From positions 1 through 47,385 of the IMG/VR virus record IMGVR_UViG_3300005600_000009: a stretch of DNA of 47,385 bases. One strand, written 5' to 3'. The notes under the pieces were generated by a model that saw nothing but the letters and a program-made list of their open reading frames with translations, made no database searches and had not been told where the DNA came from. Shown here one piece after another: positions 6,966 to 14,709 of this stretch (position 1 is the first letter of the stretch; every line of letters starts with the position of its first letter). The position numbers and the translations under genes are program-made. The stretch comes from a virus.

Positions 6966-7288
6966 GTCATCACCATATACTCAGTAGGCTCAGAAAACTG
7001 ACTCATATCAAACTCAGTCACCTTTCGGATGATTTGCGCTTCTGCGTCACTCGGGTTAGGCACAGCAGTCTGATCACCCTTGGCGATATACCAACCACGT
7101 TGCAATTCCTCTAGCGTAAAGAACGTGGAAGCAGGCACAAACTCGACGCCCTCATCATCCTTCTGTGTATCGCCGGTATCTTTCCACACGGCATCCACTA
7201 GGCGAGGCGAGCTAAACGACGGCTGTCCGTAAGGATCGCGTCCTGTCATCTCCCACACAGTGATCGTGTTCGTATCCCAATAGGTCAT
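6962..7288 (-). CDS. Head closure / head-tail joining protein
   Basis: A 108-residue beta-rich protein (MTYWDTNTITVWEMTGRDPYG...) of the size and pattern of head-closure proteins that plug the portal vertex (SPP1 gp16 / lambda FII type). The phrase YGQPSFSSPRLVDAVWKD is typical of this class. The start ATG overlaps the TAA of the connector gene (TAATG); an in-frame GTG six bases earlier is less likely. Role inferred from order and pattern. Confidence 0.65.
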   Translation of the reverse strand: MTYWDTNTITVWEMTGRDPYGQPSFSSPRLVDAVWKDTGDTQKDDEGVEFVPASTFFTLEELQRGWYIAKGDQTAVPNPSDAEAQIIRKVTEFDMSQFSEPTEYMVMT

Positions 7289-7710
7289 TACCACCAGCTC
7301 CTACGGCGTCCGCTACGCGGGTAGATGTTGCCTTTGCGCCCGCCTGGGCCTGTTGATGCTATGTAGGTGGTGCTGTCACGCTGAAGCAAGCTAGTGACGC
7401 AGCCATACTCATCAAACTGCAATACCTGAGAGCCCCAAGGGCTGGAGTCGAGGCCGCTACCGCCCTCTCGATACGTGCGACTTGCGCCCGTTGGTGAGCG
7501 CTCAGACTGGACGTTGCCCTTTGCCGTACCATAGACCATGTGAGCCGCGCCATACAGCTTCAGTAGCCGCTGAGTGGCGTCAGGTACGCTATTGGCGTCA
7601 AGACACGCGTCCGCTTGGTCCAGCGTTGCAATAATGTCGTCAATGACCGAATCCGGCAGCGTCGTAGGCTGCACGGCCTTTACGTCTGCGGCTGTGATTG
7701 TAACTGCCAT
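7288..7710 (-). CDS. Head-tail connector (adaptor) protein
   Basis: A 140-residue protein with a helical N-terminal half (TAADVKAVQPTTLPDSVIDD, then a helix ending at KLYGAAHMVYG) as in HK97 gp6 / DUF4054-type adaptors that bind the portal ring. The C-terminus is unusually basic and tryptophan-tipped (SGRRRSWW). The start is the ATG that overlaps the TAA of the preceding gene (TAATG), dropping 12 codons. Confidence 0.65.
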   Translation of the reverse strand: MAVTITAADVKAVQPTTLPDSVIDDIIATLDQADACLDANSVPDATQRLLKLYGAAHMVYGTAKGNVQSERSPTGASRTYREGGSGLDSSPWGSQVLQFDEYGCVTSLLQRDSTTYIASTGPGGRKGNIYPRSGRRRSWW

Positions 7711-8549
7711 TATGGGATCTCCGTGCTGATTTCGCCTTCGTACCACGTCAGAAAGTATTGGGCACGAGCAACGCTGCTTGATGTGTTCTCAATCTGAATC
7801 AGAAATGAGCTATTTGGAGGGACAACGCGCTCATAGCCTTCAGGTATGGACGATGCCACTCTTTGTCCTTGAGCGCCACCTCCGAAAAAGTATTCTGGTT
7901 CGCCGGACAGCGTGCCAGTGTCGCTAACCGTTACATCCTTGGTGGCTGTCACGGTCGTTGCAACAGGCGCTTTCAGGTTCCAGTTGCTGATGGTTAGCGG
8001 CGTACCACCTGATACCGTTGGATTAGCGTAAATCCTGAGCGCCAACTCTTCCCCGATATAATCAAAGATTCGCAGCTTGGTTAGTACGGTTTTTGCGCCA
8101 ATGCCGAAATAAATGTTCCGAGTGCCGCCAGACGGGATAGTTGCGCCCAATGGCCAAGCCGTCCGAATGTAATACTGCACGCCGTTCTTGATGTTCAGCT
8201 CCGTAAAAGGCTGAACCGTGATGGCCTTATTGCCATCAATAATGCGGCTGTCTGAGAACGGATTAAGCCTAATTGCTCCATCAGTATCTGCCTGCACATA
8301 CAGCGTGACAGGCCCGCCACTTGACCAAGCCCATGCGCCGGATTGCTCTCCGTCTACCTTTGCCTCACGGCCAAACGGGATGCGCGTACCAACTTCACCA
8401 TCCGGCTTTGTTGCAGAAAGCGACAACCGAACATCACCCCCAGAGCCAGCAGGCACAATCAGCAAAGGCGTTCCGACCTCAATACCGGACTTGGCGTAAA
8501 CGTCAGTCCAGTCTGGGCCTATCTGGATGGGGGTGATCGAGTCAGTCAT
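7710..8549 (-). CDS. Putative virion (capsid surface) protein
   Basis: A 279-residue beta-rich protein with low cysteine content, lying between small head proteins and the connector. It contains two similar-looking halves with strands of the type GTPLLIVPAGSGGDVRLSLS and ends WYEGEISTEIP. The composition (G, T, S, V rich) is that of decoration or head-fibre proteins. No family recognised with certainty; location supports a head-associated virion role. Confidence 0.5.
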   Translation of the reverse strand: MTDSITPIQIGPDWTDVYAKSGIEVGTPLLIVPAGSGGDVRLSLSATKPDGEVGTRIPFGREAKVDGEQSGAWAWSSGGPVTLYVQADTDGAIRLNPFSDSRIIDGNKAITVQPFTELNIKNGVQYYIRTAWPLGATIPSGGTRNIYFGIGAKTVLTKLRIFDYIGEELALRIYANPTVSGGTPLTISNWNLKAPVATTVTATKDVTVSDTGTLSGEPEYFFGGGAQGQRVASSIPEGYERVVPPNSSFLIQIENTSSSVARAQYFLTWYEGEISTEIP

Positions 8550-8551
8550 GG

Positions 8552-8833
8552 TTACAGGCCAAGTTCAGACTTGAGCTTCTTAACACCCCAGCGGCCATCT
8601 GGTTCTTCGCCAGTCTGGTCCTTGTAGAGCGCTTGCAGCTCTTCCAGTTCGTCGTTGTTGGGAGTTGCCACTTCCAGCTCTTTCGCGGGCTTTGACTCCA
8701 TAACGTTCTTGACCTCACCAAACCGCTGCCAGTGCGATGGCGGCTGGCTGTTCAGGTTCAACTTTGAACCCGGCATGATCATGCGACCATCAATCTTCAG
8801 GCCCAATCCGGTTACGTGAAATTCGCGCTTCAT
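8552..8833 (-). CDS. Small head-region protein with HeH/SAP-like C-terminus
   Basis: A 93-residue protein. Residues 1-50 look like a small beta module (GLGLKIDGRMIMPGSKL). The C-terminal helix-extension-helix pattern (LEELQALYKDQTGEEPDG then WGVKKLKSEL) resembles the HeH/SAP-like tail found on several phage head proteins next to connectors. It may be a nucleic-acid-binding or assembly module. Call is tentative. Confidence 0.5.
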   Translation of the reverse strand: MKREFHVTGLGLKIDGRMIMPGSKLNLNSQPPSHWQRFGEVKNVMESKPAKELEVATPNNDELEELQALYKDQTGEEPDGRWGVKKLKSELGL

Positions 8834-8836
8834 GTC

Positions 8837-9184
8837 TTAAAACTCCAGCAGTTGTGCAACGATGTCAGTACCGCCAGTGACGGCAATAGTGCCTTGCAGG
8901 TACTTTGAGATAGTGTCGAGCTGAATGGCCTTGATCTCACCGTCAGCAATCGGGCCAATGTCGTAGCCGCCTGATACGTCCACGTTGCCAACGCCTCTAA
9001 CAGGTACGGTAGTGCCGCCGTCGCCATCAATGTTGACGGTAAGCGGGCCGCCTGTGCCGTTGTTCAGCACCAACACCTGGCGCTTGGATGAGTTGTAGGT
9101 GAACGTGTCAGATGCAGTGAGAGTGGTTTCGGTCACGTCTTTCGCGCCCAAACCGGTCATGTCGGTTGCTGTGATGGTTGCCAT
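8837..9184 (-). CDS. Putative head decoration protein
   Basis: A 115-residue beta-rich protein (MATITATDMTGLGAKDVTET...) with a repeated pattern of short strands and glycine turns. The start is the ATG preceded by AAGGGC; the alternative upstream start adds ten codons lacking such a site. It is the first gene after the homing-endonuclease island, behind a terminator and a promoter-like box, so it probably followed the capsid gene before the endonuclease entered. Role inferred from place. Confidence 0.5.
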   Translation of the reverse strand: MATITATDMTGLGAKDVTETTLTASDTFTYNSSKRQVLVLNNGTGGPLTVNIDGDGGTTVPVRGVGNVDVSGGYDIGPIADGEIKAIQLDTISKYLQGTIAVTGGTDIVAQLLEF

Positions 9185-9210
9185 TGGAGTGCCCTTGTGG
9201 TGAATATAGG

Positions 9211-9223
9211 TCAATTATACAGC
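9211..9223 (-). promoter_or_regulatory. Promoter-like restart box after the HNH island
   Basis: Minus strand GCTGTATAATTGA contains a perfect TATAAT. It follows the terminator at 9224-9250 directly and precedes the decoration-like gene. The GCTRTAYAAT core is shared with 5001-5011 and 12960-12970. No clear -35 is seen because the terminator stem occupies that region. Confidence 0.45.
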
Positions 9224-9250
9224 AAAAGGCCCTGAGTTGTAGTCAGGGCC
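9224..9250 (-). terminator. Terminator after the HNH gene
   Basis: Minus strand GGCCCTGA, seven-base loop, TCAGGGCC, then TTTT. It ends the endonuclease island in the direction of late transcription. Confidence 0.85.
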
Positions 9251-9261
9251 GGTGAAATGAG

Positions 9262-9999
9262 TTATGTGGCGTCGGAGAGCCATTCTAGGGGTTCGGTGTA
9301 AATCATGCGATTACACTTCTTTGCATTCAGTGACCTAGGAATAACTTGCAGGTTCCATCCTGTGTGCAGTCCGAAAGCTTTCCTTGCCATTAATGGAATA
9401 CAGTGATCTATCTGCCAGTCAAAGCCATGAAGCCTTGCCCTTTCGTCAACCAAAGAGACGCATTCAGAATGGACAAATTCATCAAATTCAGAGTAGTAAT
9501 TTGGCACTCTCTTTTTCTTTTCCGCCTGCCTTAAATCATTGTAGGCTCGAGCTTTGTGTCTATTTTCCATGTAATGCTTGCGCCTTGTTTCATTTATCGC
9601 GTCTCTATTGTTTAAGCCCCACTCTCTCGCCTCTGCCCTTCTCTTCTCTGCATTCTTCCTGTAGCTTTTCTTTCTAATAGAGGATAGCTTGTGCTTGCTC
9701 TTTTCTCGGTATCTGCGCGCGTACATTAAATGCTTTTCTGGATCTTCGTGATATCTCTTTCTATTCGCTTCTCTCAGTTCCTCTCTGTGTCTTTCACGAA
9801 ACTCCGCCTCGTACTTTTTGTACCTATCAGGGTCTTCTTTTCTGTATTGATTCAGTTTCAGCTTAAGGCACTCGCTGCACCCTCCCCCAGCGTATCGAAA
9901 AGCAATATGCCCGCGCTTACACGGAATGCCTGTAAAGTATTTGTTTTTTCCGAGGGCTTTTGCTTCTGAATTACTTTTTGGCAACTGATTGTTATCCAT
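9262..9999 (-). CDS. Free-standing HNH homing endonuclease
   Basis: A 245-residue basic protein. The N-terminal region has a zinc-knuckle-like set of Cys/His (CKRGH and CSECLKLK). The middle (about 50-150) is a long run of arginine/tyrosine-rich helical repeats (ERHREELREANRKRYHED type). The C-terminal HNH core reads IDHCIPLMARK, then GWNLQVIPRSLNAKK, with the expected D-H, N and N-K residues. It sits alone between major capsid and decoration genes with terminators on both sides, typical of a mobile endonuclease that cleaves the equivalent site in a related phage. Start chosen for GGAG six bases upstream. Confidence 0.88.
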   Translation of the reverse strand: MDNNQLPKSNSEAKALGKNKYFTGIPCKRGHIAFRYAGGGCSECLKLKLNQYRKEDPDRYKKYEAEFRERHREELREANRKRYHEDPEKHLMYARRYREKSKHKLSSIRKKSYRKNAEKRRAEAREWGLNNRDAINETRRKHYMENRHKARAYNDLRQAEKKKRVPNYYSEFDEFVHSECVSLVDERARLHGFDWQIDHCIPLMARKAFGLHTGWNLQVIPRSLNAKKCNRMIYTEPLEWLSDAT

Positions 10000-10040
10000 C
10001 AGCTTCTCCATTTCGTCAAGACCGACTAATATGGTATCAC

Positions 10041-10064
10041 AAAAAATCCCCGGTGTTGCCCGGG
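10041..10064 (-). terminator. Terminator after the major capsid gene
   Basis: Minus strand CCCCGG, loop GCAAC/A, CCGGGG, then ATTTTTT. It separates the capsid gene from the HNH gene. A weak -10-like CATATT follows. Confidence 0.85.
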
Positions 10065-10086
10065 GACTTTCGTCAGTGCCTATATT

Positions 10087-11151
10087 TTACGGAATTTCCC
10101 GCGCATATAGGACTCCAGATTTTCCTGTATAGTCGGATTTTATTTCGAGTCCGACATTTGACCAGGTCAGGAAGTTGTAGTTGTCGAACGGATTAAATCG
10201 CTGAAGCGGAACCGTAGTAACAGCCATGCCCACCAGCGGGCGGATGAACATGCTATCCAGAACCACGCCAACCACTTCGTTGCCAGACAGGCTACGGTCC
10301 ATCTTGATGTCAGCAACACCAGCCAGCTCGCGCAGGGTTTGCAGCACGGTCTTGCCGCTGTCACCCGCGTCGGTGCCGTAGTATTGCTCAAAGTTGGACT
10401 CAATCTCTGCCGAGATGTACCAAGTGATGTCATTGGCGACGTTGTTGGTAATCCGCAGGCTATCCCGCATGCTGATCCAAGCCTTCCGGATGGCAGCGGT
10501 ATCAGTGCTGGTGGCGAAGTTGATGTTCAGGCCGTCCGCGTCCAGATCGACGTCCACAGTCTTCGTGGATGTCTTGATACCGTAGGCACTGGTGCCCTTG
10601 AACGATACGTCAACACCGTTGTAGATGTGGTCGGCGATCTTGTCCTGCATGGCGCGTACTGCGTTCGCCTGGTCATCAATCAGACCGTCGAAGCCTTCAG
10701 ACCGCTGACCTTCCATCTCCATCCACTGACGGCCAAAGCTGGTCTGATGGATGACTTTGATGGAGCTGTCATAGTCGTAATCGGCCTTATCCAGCTCTGC
10801 CGGGGTCTGCCCACTCAGGGAGCTGGTCACGATGCCGGAGTCAGACGCACGGCGGTAGATGTGCTCTACTTTCCCTACAGGAAGCGACTTGGCCAGAGGC
10901 ATCAGGTCGTTCATGAGAGTCAGGTTGTTGGCGCGCATCAGTTGCTTGGTCTGGTTCTCGAACTCCCGATATACGTCCTGGGGGATGATCGCGGCAGCGT
11001 TACCAGTGAAGCCAGACTGGCCACGGTTGGTTTCTACCAGATGGGCGTTAGCCTTCCAAAAAGCGTTTCGCATCTGGGTAACGTGGTTATACTGGGCCTT
11101 GTGGTTCACACCACCCATGCCCTTTTCGAAATCTTTGCTAAAGTAAAGCAT
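10087..11151 (-). CDS. Major capsid protein (HK97 fold)
   Basis: A 354-residue capsid subunit of the encapsulin-like branch often labelled DUF6260. It has no long cleaved scaffold N-terminus. Typical parts are the QIPQDVYREFENQ-like N-terminal segment (here AIIPQDVYREFENQ), a central ADYDYDSSIKVIHQTSFGR stretch, and a C-terminal domain with NFLTWSNVGLEIKSDY. It follows protease-scaffold and a decoration-like gene and precedes the connectors, as in HK97-like head modules. The strong terminator behind it fits high expression. Confidence 0.88.
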   Translation of the reverse strand: MLYFSKDFEKGMGGVNHKAQYNHVTQMRNAFWKANAHLVETNRGQSGFTGNAAAIIPQDVYREFENQTKQLMRANNLTLMNDLMPLAKSLPVGKVEHIYRRASDSGIVTSSLSGQTPAELDKADYDYDSSIKVIHQTSFGRQWMEMEGQRSEGFDGLIDDQANAVRAMQDKIADHIYNGVDVSFKGTSAYGIKTSTKTVDVDLDADGLNINFATSTDTAAIRKAWISMRDSLRITNNVANDITWYISAEIESNFEQYYGTDAGDSGKTVLQTLRELAGVADIKMDRSLSGNEVVGVVLDSMFIRPLVGMAVTTVPLQRFNPFDNYNFLTWSNVGLEIKSDYTGKSGVLYAREIP

Positions 11152-11164
11152 TATCAGTTACTCC

Positions 11165-11635
11165 TTATGCGGTAGCCGGGTAGCCAGCGGTTGCGACACG
11201 AGCGCGAACGCGGGCAGTTGAGCCAGAAGGCGAAGCGGCCTCTTCAGCGTAGAACAGGACAACTTCAGGAGTTGCGCCGGTCACGGTGGCTACCTTGCAG
11301 GTGCCATCGCCGTTTGAGGTCAGCGGAGAATCAGCAGCAACGGTCTCACCATCGGCCACAACAATGTTGTAGGTTTCGCCAGGCTGCGGCCAGAAAGCGC
11401 CGGAGTCTTGGCCAACGGTCAGAGCATCGGTGACGCTCTTCTGCTCGATGATGTTCATGTCGGCAATGCGATATGCGCCACCTTCACCCTCGCCGTCGTG
11501 GTTGACCCACTCGCCAGAGGACTCAAGTACCAAGTGGCCCGGCAGAATGGTCTCGCCAGAAGCTACAGGGCGCTCCTGATAGATCGGCTTTACTTTGTCA
11601 GCCGGACCAGAGAAAACAACGTTTGCAGTAGTCAT
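11165..11635 (-). CDS. Head decoration / capsid-stabilising protein
   Basis: A 156-residue beta-rich protein between the protease-scaffold and the capsid gene. It shows a short conserved-looking N-terminus (TTANVVFSGPADKVKPIYQE), then GHLVLES and DGETVAADSPLTSNGDG, the pattern seen in small capsid-stabilising proteins that trimerise on HK97-fold shells. Its tail is Ala/Arg/Ser rich (RVRARVATAGYPA). Role from position and composition. Confidence 0.6.
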   Translation of the reverse strand: MTTANVVFSGPADKVKPIYQERPVASGETILPGHLVLESSGEWVNHDGEGEGGAYRIADMNIIEQKSVTDALTVGQDSGAFWPQPGETYNIVVADGETVAADSPLTSNGDGTCKVATVTGATPEVVLFYAEEAASPSGSTARVRARVATAGYPATA

Positions 11636-11645
11636 GTTCTACTCC

Positions 11646-12935
11646 TTATTCCGGCAGGTCGTCAGACAGTTCGTCGGACTTGTTGGTTTGGTGATAAGCC
11701 GGAAAGATACCGTGTACGCCAGCAGGCTTGGCTTTCGCGGCCAGCTTTTGCAGGGCGTTCACATCAAGGCCCTTGGCGGTTTCTTCGTCCAGCAGATCAG
11801 CATTCACCACCTGCTCAACAAGTCCGGCTTTCTCGACTTCGTCACGCTTGGCGGCGTTGGCTTTCATCTCTTCGACTTGATCGTTCACCGGCTTAACGGC
11901 GGCGTCCAGATCCTCTTTGGTAAGCTGGTTAGACGCAAGCTGCTTAACCTGCTCCGCCAGCTCATTGAATTGCTCTTCAGTGATAGGCATCTCGCTATCC
12001 TCATCGTGGTTTACAGACATTGCGTCTTCAGGTTTACCGCTCACCAGACCGCGAACGGCCTCGATGATACGATCTTTCATGGCATCGAAGCGGGACACGC
12101 TGTCTGACCGCTCAATGGCCTTCATGAGATGATAGGCGGCATAGTCTACGCCTTCCTGTGCTTCTTCGGTCATCTCACTCATATTCAGTGTGTAGTGCTG
12201 AACTTCGATCTCATCACCAGCCGAGTTAACCATCATGCCCACGCCCTGTTCTGGCGTAGCGGCTCCTGGCTCATTCAACAGGATTGCATCATGGTCAAAG
12301 TCCATATTACGGGCGATCCAGTCGTAGTCCTCCTGATTATCAACCATCTCAGGCTCAAGTAGCAGTCCGGTGGATGTGTGGATAGGCTCGCCTTTGTTGA
12401 TGGCTTCCAGCAAGGCGCGGCCTTTCTCGGATTCCTTGGCGCGGGCAACGTCGATTACCTTATCCAGCATGACGCGGTTGCCTTCAATGCGGACGTTCTC
12501 ATTCCAAGCGCCAATCCAGTATTCGTTGATTGCTTCCGGCTCCATGGCAGAGACGTATTTACCGTTTACCATTGGATGGCCAGCAGGGGCAGGCTTTCGA
12601 TTTAGGGAGGCGTAAGACTTTTGGATTTCATCGGCAGGGTATAGGCCGCGATTCATGACCACTCCGAACGGGAGTGTGGCGGAAGGCACAATGATTACGT
12701 CACGCTCATTGCGCTTCTCTGTACGGATCTTGTCCGCATTGACCTTGGTCGTTACGTTCACCCGCAGCATATTGGATTCCCGCTTGAAGTATTCGATCTG
12801 GGCAAGGCGTTTATCGGCCTCCGCTTTTGTAGGCTTGCATTCCAGTTTCTTGCCGTCTTTTGAGTAAATGCAGTATTCCGCGCCTTCCTTGCGGACGACG
12901 TTGGTCTTAAGTTGTGCGTTGCGGTTTACCTGCAT
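11646..12935 (-). CDS. Prohead protease fused to scaffold (DUF2213-like)
   Basis: A 429-residue protein of the DUF2213 type. Residues 15-52 form a small module (YCIYSKDGKKLECKPTKAEA) also found at the front of other phage proteins. The protease part carries a GHP at 119-121 and HTSTG at 186-190, matching the His and Ser of self-cleaving S78-like maturation proteases. From about residue 310 the chain becomes acidic and coiled-coil (ITEEQFNELAEQVKQLASNQ), the internal scaffold that is degraded during maturation. Order portal-MuF-protease-capsid supports this. Confidence 0.82.
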   Translation of the reverse strand: MQVNRNAQLKTNVVRKEGAEYCIYSKDGKKLECKPTKAEADKRLAQIEYFKRESNMLRVNVTTKVNADKIRTEKRNERDVIIVPSATLPFGVVMNRGLYPADEIQKSYASLNRKPAPAGHPMVNGKYVSAMEPEAINEYWIGAWNENVRIEGNRVMLDKVIDVARAKESEKGRALLEAINKGEPIHTSTGLLLEPEMVDNQEDYDWIARNMDFDHDAILLNEPGAATPEQGVGMMVNSAGDEIEVQHYTLNMSEMTEEAQEGVDYAAYHLMKAIERSDSVSRFDAMKDRIIEAVRGLVSGKPEDAMSVNHDEDSEMPITEEQFNELAEQVKQLASNQLTKEDLDAAVKPVNDQVEEMKANAAKRDEVEKAGLVEQVVNADLLDEETAKGLDVNALQKLAAKAKPAGVHGIFPAYHQTNKSDELSDDLPE

Positions 12936-12959
12936 ATAGCCATGACCTACAGTTTTCTG

Positions 12960-12990
12960 TATTGTATAGCATTAGCGGTTATATGTACAA
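12960..12990 (-). promoter_or_regulatory. Promoter-like region before the protease-scaffold gene
   Basis: Minus strand TTGTAC, 18 bases containing ATATAACC, then TACAAT inside GCTATACAATA. The TATAAC..TACAATA layout matches 5001-5023. It lies between the terminator of island B and the protease start, so it would restart head-gene transcription. Confidence 0.5.
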
Positions 12991-12998
12991 CAAGGCGT

Positions 12999-13022
12999 AA
13001 AAAAGCCCTCTCGGTGGAGGGC
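12999..13022 (-). terminator. Terminator at end of accessory island B
   Basis: Minus strand GCCCTC, loop CACCGA, GAGGGC and TTTTTT. It is closely related in its stem to the terminator at 5062-5084. Confidence 0.85.
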
Positions 13023-13051
13023 TTGGTGGTTACTGGTTACGATCGCTCTTT

Positions 13052-13192
13052 TCATTCAGCGTAGCAGCGCTCACAACAATTGCACTTTTCATAATACAAG
13101 TCATCTGGGCCGCAAACGTTTTTTGCCTGCTTTTGAGGACAATAATCTAGCTCTGCCCCTTCCTGCTCTCCACAGGATTCGCATATACTCAT
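13052..13192 (-). CDS. Cysteine-rich 46-residue accessory protein
   Basis: A 46-codon frame with a strong ribosome site (GGAGGGG, seven bases before ATG). The peptide has eight cysteines: CESC near the N-terminus, single Cys in YCPQ and VCGPDD, then CNCCERC near the end. It is probably a small zinc- or metal-binding protein. It lies downstream of the 176-residue gene within island B and just before the island terminator. No family recognised. Confidence 0.65.
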   Translation of the reverse strand: MSICESCGEQEGAELDYCPQKQAKNVCGPDDLYYEKCNCCERCYAE

Positions 13193-13218
13193 ATTAGCCC
13201 CTCCGTCGGCTGGGGTGG

Positions 13219-13749
13219 TTAGCAGAACCTCACGTATCCAGACTGAGAGCCATCAAGAAACAGCCGCTTCATGTCAAAATACTTTTCTTTGAACCACTCA
13301 TTATCATGGTTATCCGCCGCATCAGAAAATGACTCAAAATCGTCAGCTAATTTTTTGCAGCACTCGGGACCTATGTAACCCTCGCAATCGCTGAAATTTA
13401 TTAGTTCGTAGAATGGACCTCCGTCAGAGTTTAGAGTAGCGACAAAATGCGGGTGGTGGAATGCATAAAGCCTACCCATGAAGTCGTTTTCTCCTGGTTT
13501 AGGCTCTTCTGTATTCTTTGGCGCGTATCCAGCTAATTGGGCCAGCATTTCTCTAAACACCCCATACCTACCATACCCGCAGCCAAAGTGCGCATCAGAT
13601 AGCTCTCCTTCGTAGTATTCACCATCAACAAGGCTGCCCAGCCTGTCTGCGAAATGTCCGCCGAATACGCAATCCAAGTCATCAACCTCGCTAACTTTTG
13701 GATCTTCTATCCTTTTTGCGTTTTTAACTGCATAAACATCAAGTCCCAT
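13219..13749 (-). CDS. Accessory protein of unknown function (MGLDVYA type)
   Basis: A 176-residue acidic protein starting MGLDVYAVKN. The start is set by AAGGAG upstream and removes seven codons. The chain has aromatic and histidine-rich stretches (GGHFADRLG, FHHPHFVATLN, HDNEWFKEKYFD) and scattered cysteines. Proteins opening with MGLD or MGxD plus Y/V are common as unassigned single genes in phages and bacteria. It sits in island B between MuF and protease, isolated by terminators, so it is likely an independently expressed accessory (host-interaction or defence-related) gene; the function is unknown. Confidence 0.65.
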   Translation of the reverse strand: MGLDVYAVKNAKRIEDPKVSEVDDLDCVFGGHFADRLGSLVDGEYYEGELSDAHFGCGYGRYGVFREMLAQLAGYAPKNTEEPKPGENDFMGRLYAFHHPHFVATLNSDGGPFYELINFSDCEGYIGPECCKKLADDFESFSDAADNHDNEWFKEKYFDMKRLFLDGSQSGYVRFC

Positions 13750-13768
13750 TACTATCTCCTTATTAATC

Positions 13769-13800
13769 AAAAACCCGAACTCAGCCTAACCAAGCTCGGG
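13769..13800 (-). terminator. Terminator at entry of accessory island B
   Basis: Minus strand CCCGAGCTTGG, loop TTA, GGCTGAGTTCGGG, then TTTTTGATTAAT and the ribosome site of the accessory gene. The layout is the same as at 5655-5689. Confidence 0.78.
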
Positions 13801-13806
13801 CGATCC

Positions 13807-13831
13807 GTCCAATAACAGTTTGATCTAAGAA
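13807..13831 (-). repeat. Island entry repeat, copy B
   Basis: Counterpart of 5694-5718; both begin at the stop codon region (TTCTTAGATC on the minus strand) and end GTTATTGGAC. It joins the MuF gene to the island-B terminator. Confidence 0.75.
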
Positions 13832-14709
13832 TCTATGCCGCCATAACCAAGGCGCTCTTTGGTCTGCAGAGCCTTCTGTTGCGCCCTGTCGTTAAGAAGG
13901 TTGCCGTTTTCGTCTACCAGCACGCCGACCTGGGAGCAGCGACACTGAATCGAGTTTGACGCCACGCTGTACCACTCGCGCACCTCATCCGTGGTAAATA
14001 TATCGCCATGCCTTGCGATATGCCAACTACGTGAAGTGGGCAGCAACGCAGATAGGTGCATTAGCCGCGTCCGAATCCCTAGCCTTTCCTCGGCATCCTG
14101 GTTCTCATCCCAAACCGCTCTACGCTGCGCCCCCGTAATCTCTGTCCGCGCTATCCGCTCTGCCCTGGACTGCGCAACGTCGAACCGATCACGGATAGTT
14201 CTAGCAGTCTGTAGCGGGTTCTGGCCATCCTCTACAGCCTGAGACAGTACACGGTTTAGGTCTGCTCCGGTCTGATCCTCAAAGCCCTGCATCTGCTCAA
14301 AAACCCGCGCCCGCACGAACGCCACGCGGGTCTGGTAAGGACTGGATGCGAGAACGCTGGAAATGTTGCGCTGATAGTCTTGTGTGAGCCCTTGCAGGTT
14401 CGTCACTGCGTTGGCCGTGCCCACCTCATAGCCTTGCACTGACTCATCCGTTACAGCCGTGCCTAGCGTCTCGCGTAACTTGGCCTTGATTTGGCGGATG
14501 ATGTCGGCAAGGCGCGAAACGTCAATCAGGTACTCGTAACGGCGTCGGTTTACCGTGTACTCGTTTACCGGCACCTCAGACCATAGCTGCAAGGTGAAGC
14601 GCTGCGTCTCTTTCAGTGCCTCGCGAATACGCTTCTCTGCCCGCTGAGTTCGGCGGGTTTCGGCTAGTGGACTCTTAGCGTTGCGCGGAAGGACTGGTTC
14701 AGCCACCAC
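13825..14709 (-). CDS. MuF-like minor head protein
   Basis: A 294-residue protein of the Mu gpF / SPP1 gp7 family, a portal-associated head protein thought to enter the cell or aid DNA ejection. The family region shows AERIARTEITGAQRRA, followed by SRSWHIARHGDIFTTDEVRE and the cysteine-bearing SIQCRCSQVGVL. The N-terminal half is helical and basic. It starts with GTG codons overlapping the end of the small gene downstream of portal. No fused toxin domain is seen after the MuF core; the extra C-terminal part is only about 40 residues. Confidence 0.85.
   Translation of the reverse strand: MVAEPVLPRNAKSPLAETRRTQRAEKRIREALKETQRFTLQLWSEVPVNEYTVNRRRYEYLIDVSRLADIIRQIKAKLRETLGTAVTDESVQGYEVGTANAVTNLQGLTQDYQRNISSVLASSPYQTRVAFVRARVFEQMQGFEDQTGADLNRVLSQAVEDGQNPLQTARTIRDRFDVAQSRAERIARTEITGAQRRAVWDENQDAEERLGIRTRLMHLSALLPTSRSWHIARHGDIFTTDEVREWYSVASNSIQCRCSQVGVLVDENGNLLNDRAQQKALQTKERLGYGGIDS

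Noticed and set aside
10339-11175. Long plus-strand frame of 278 codons over the capsid gene
   Set aside because: It is antisense to the clearly coding major capsid gene, with no ribosome site and low-complexity codon-mirror composition; a shadow frame.
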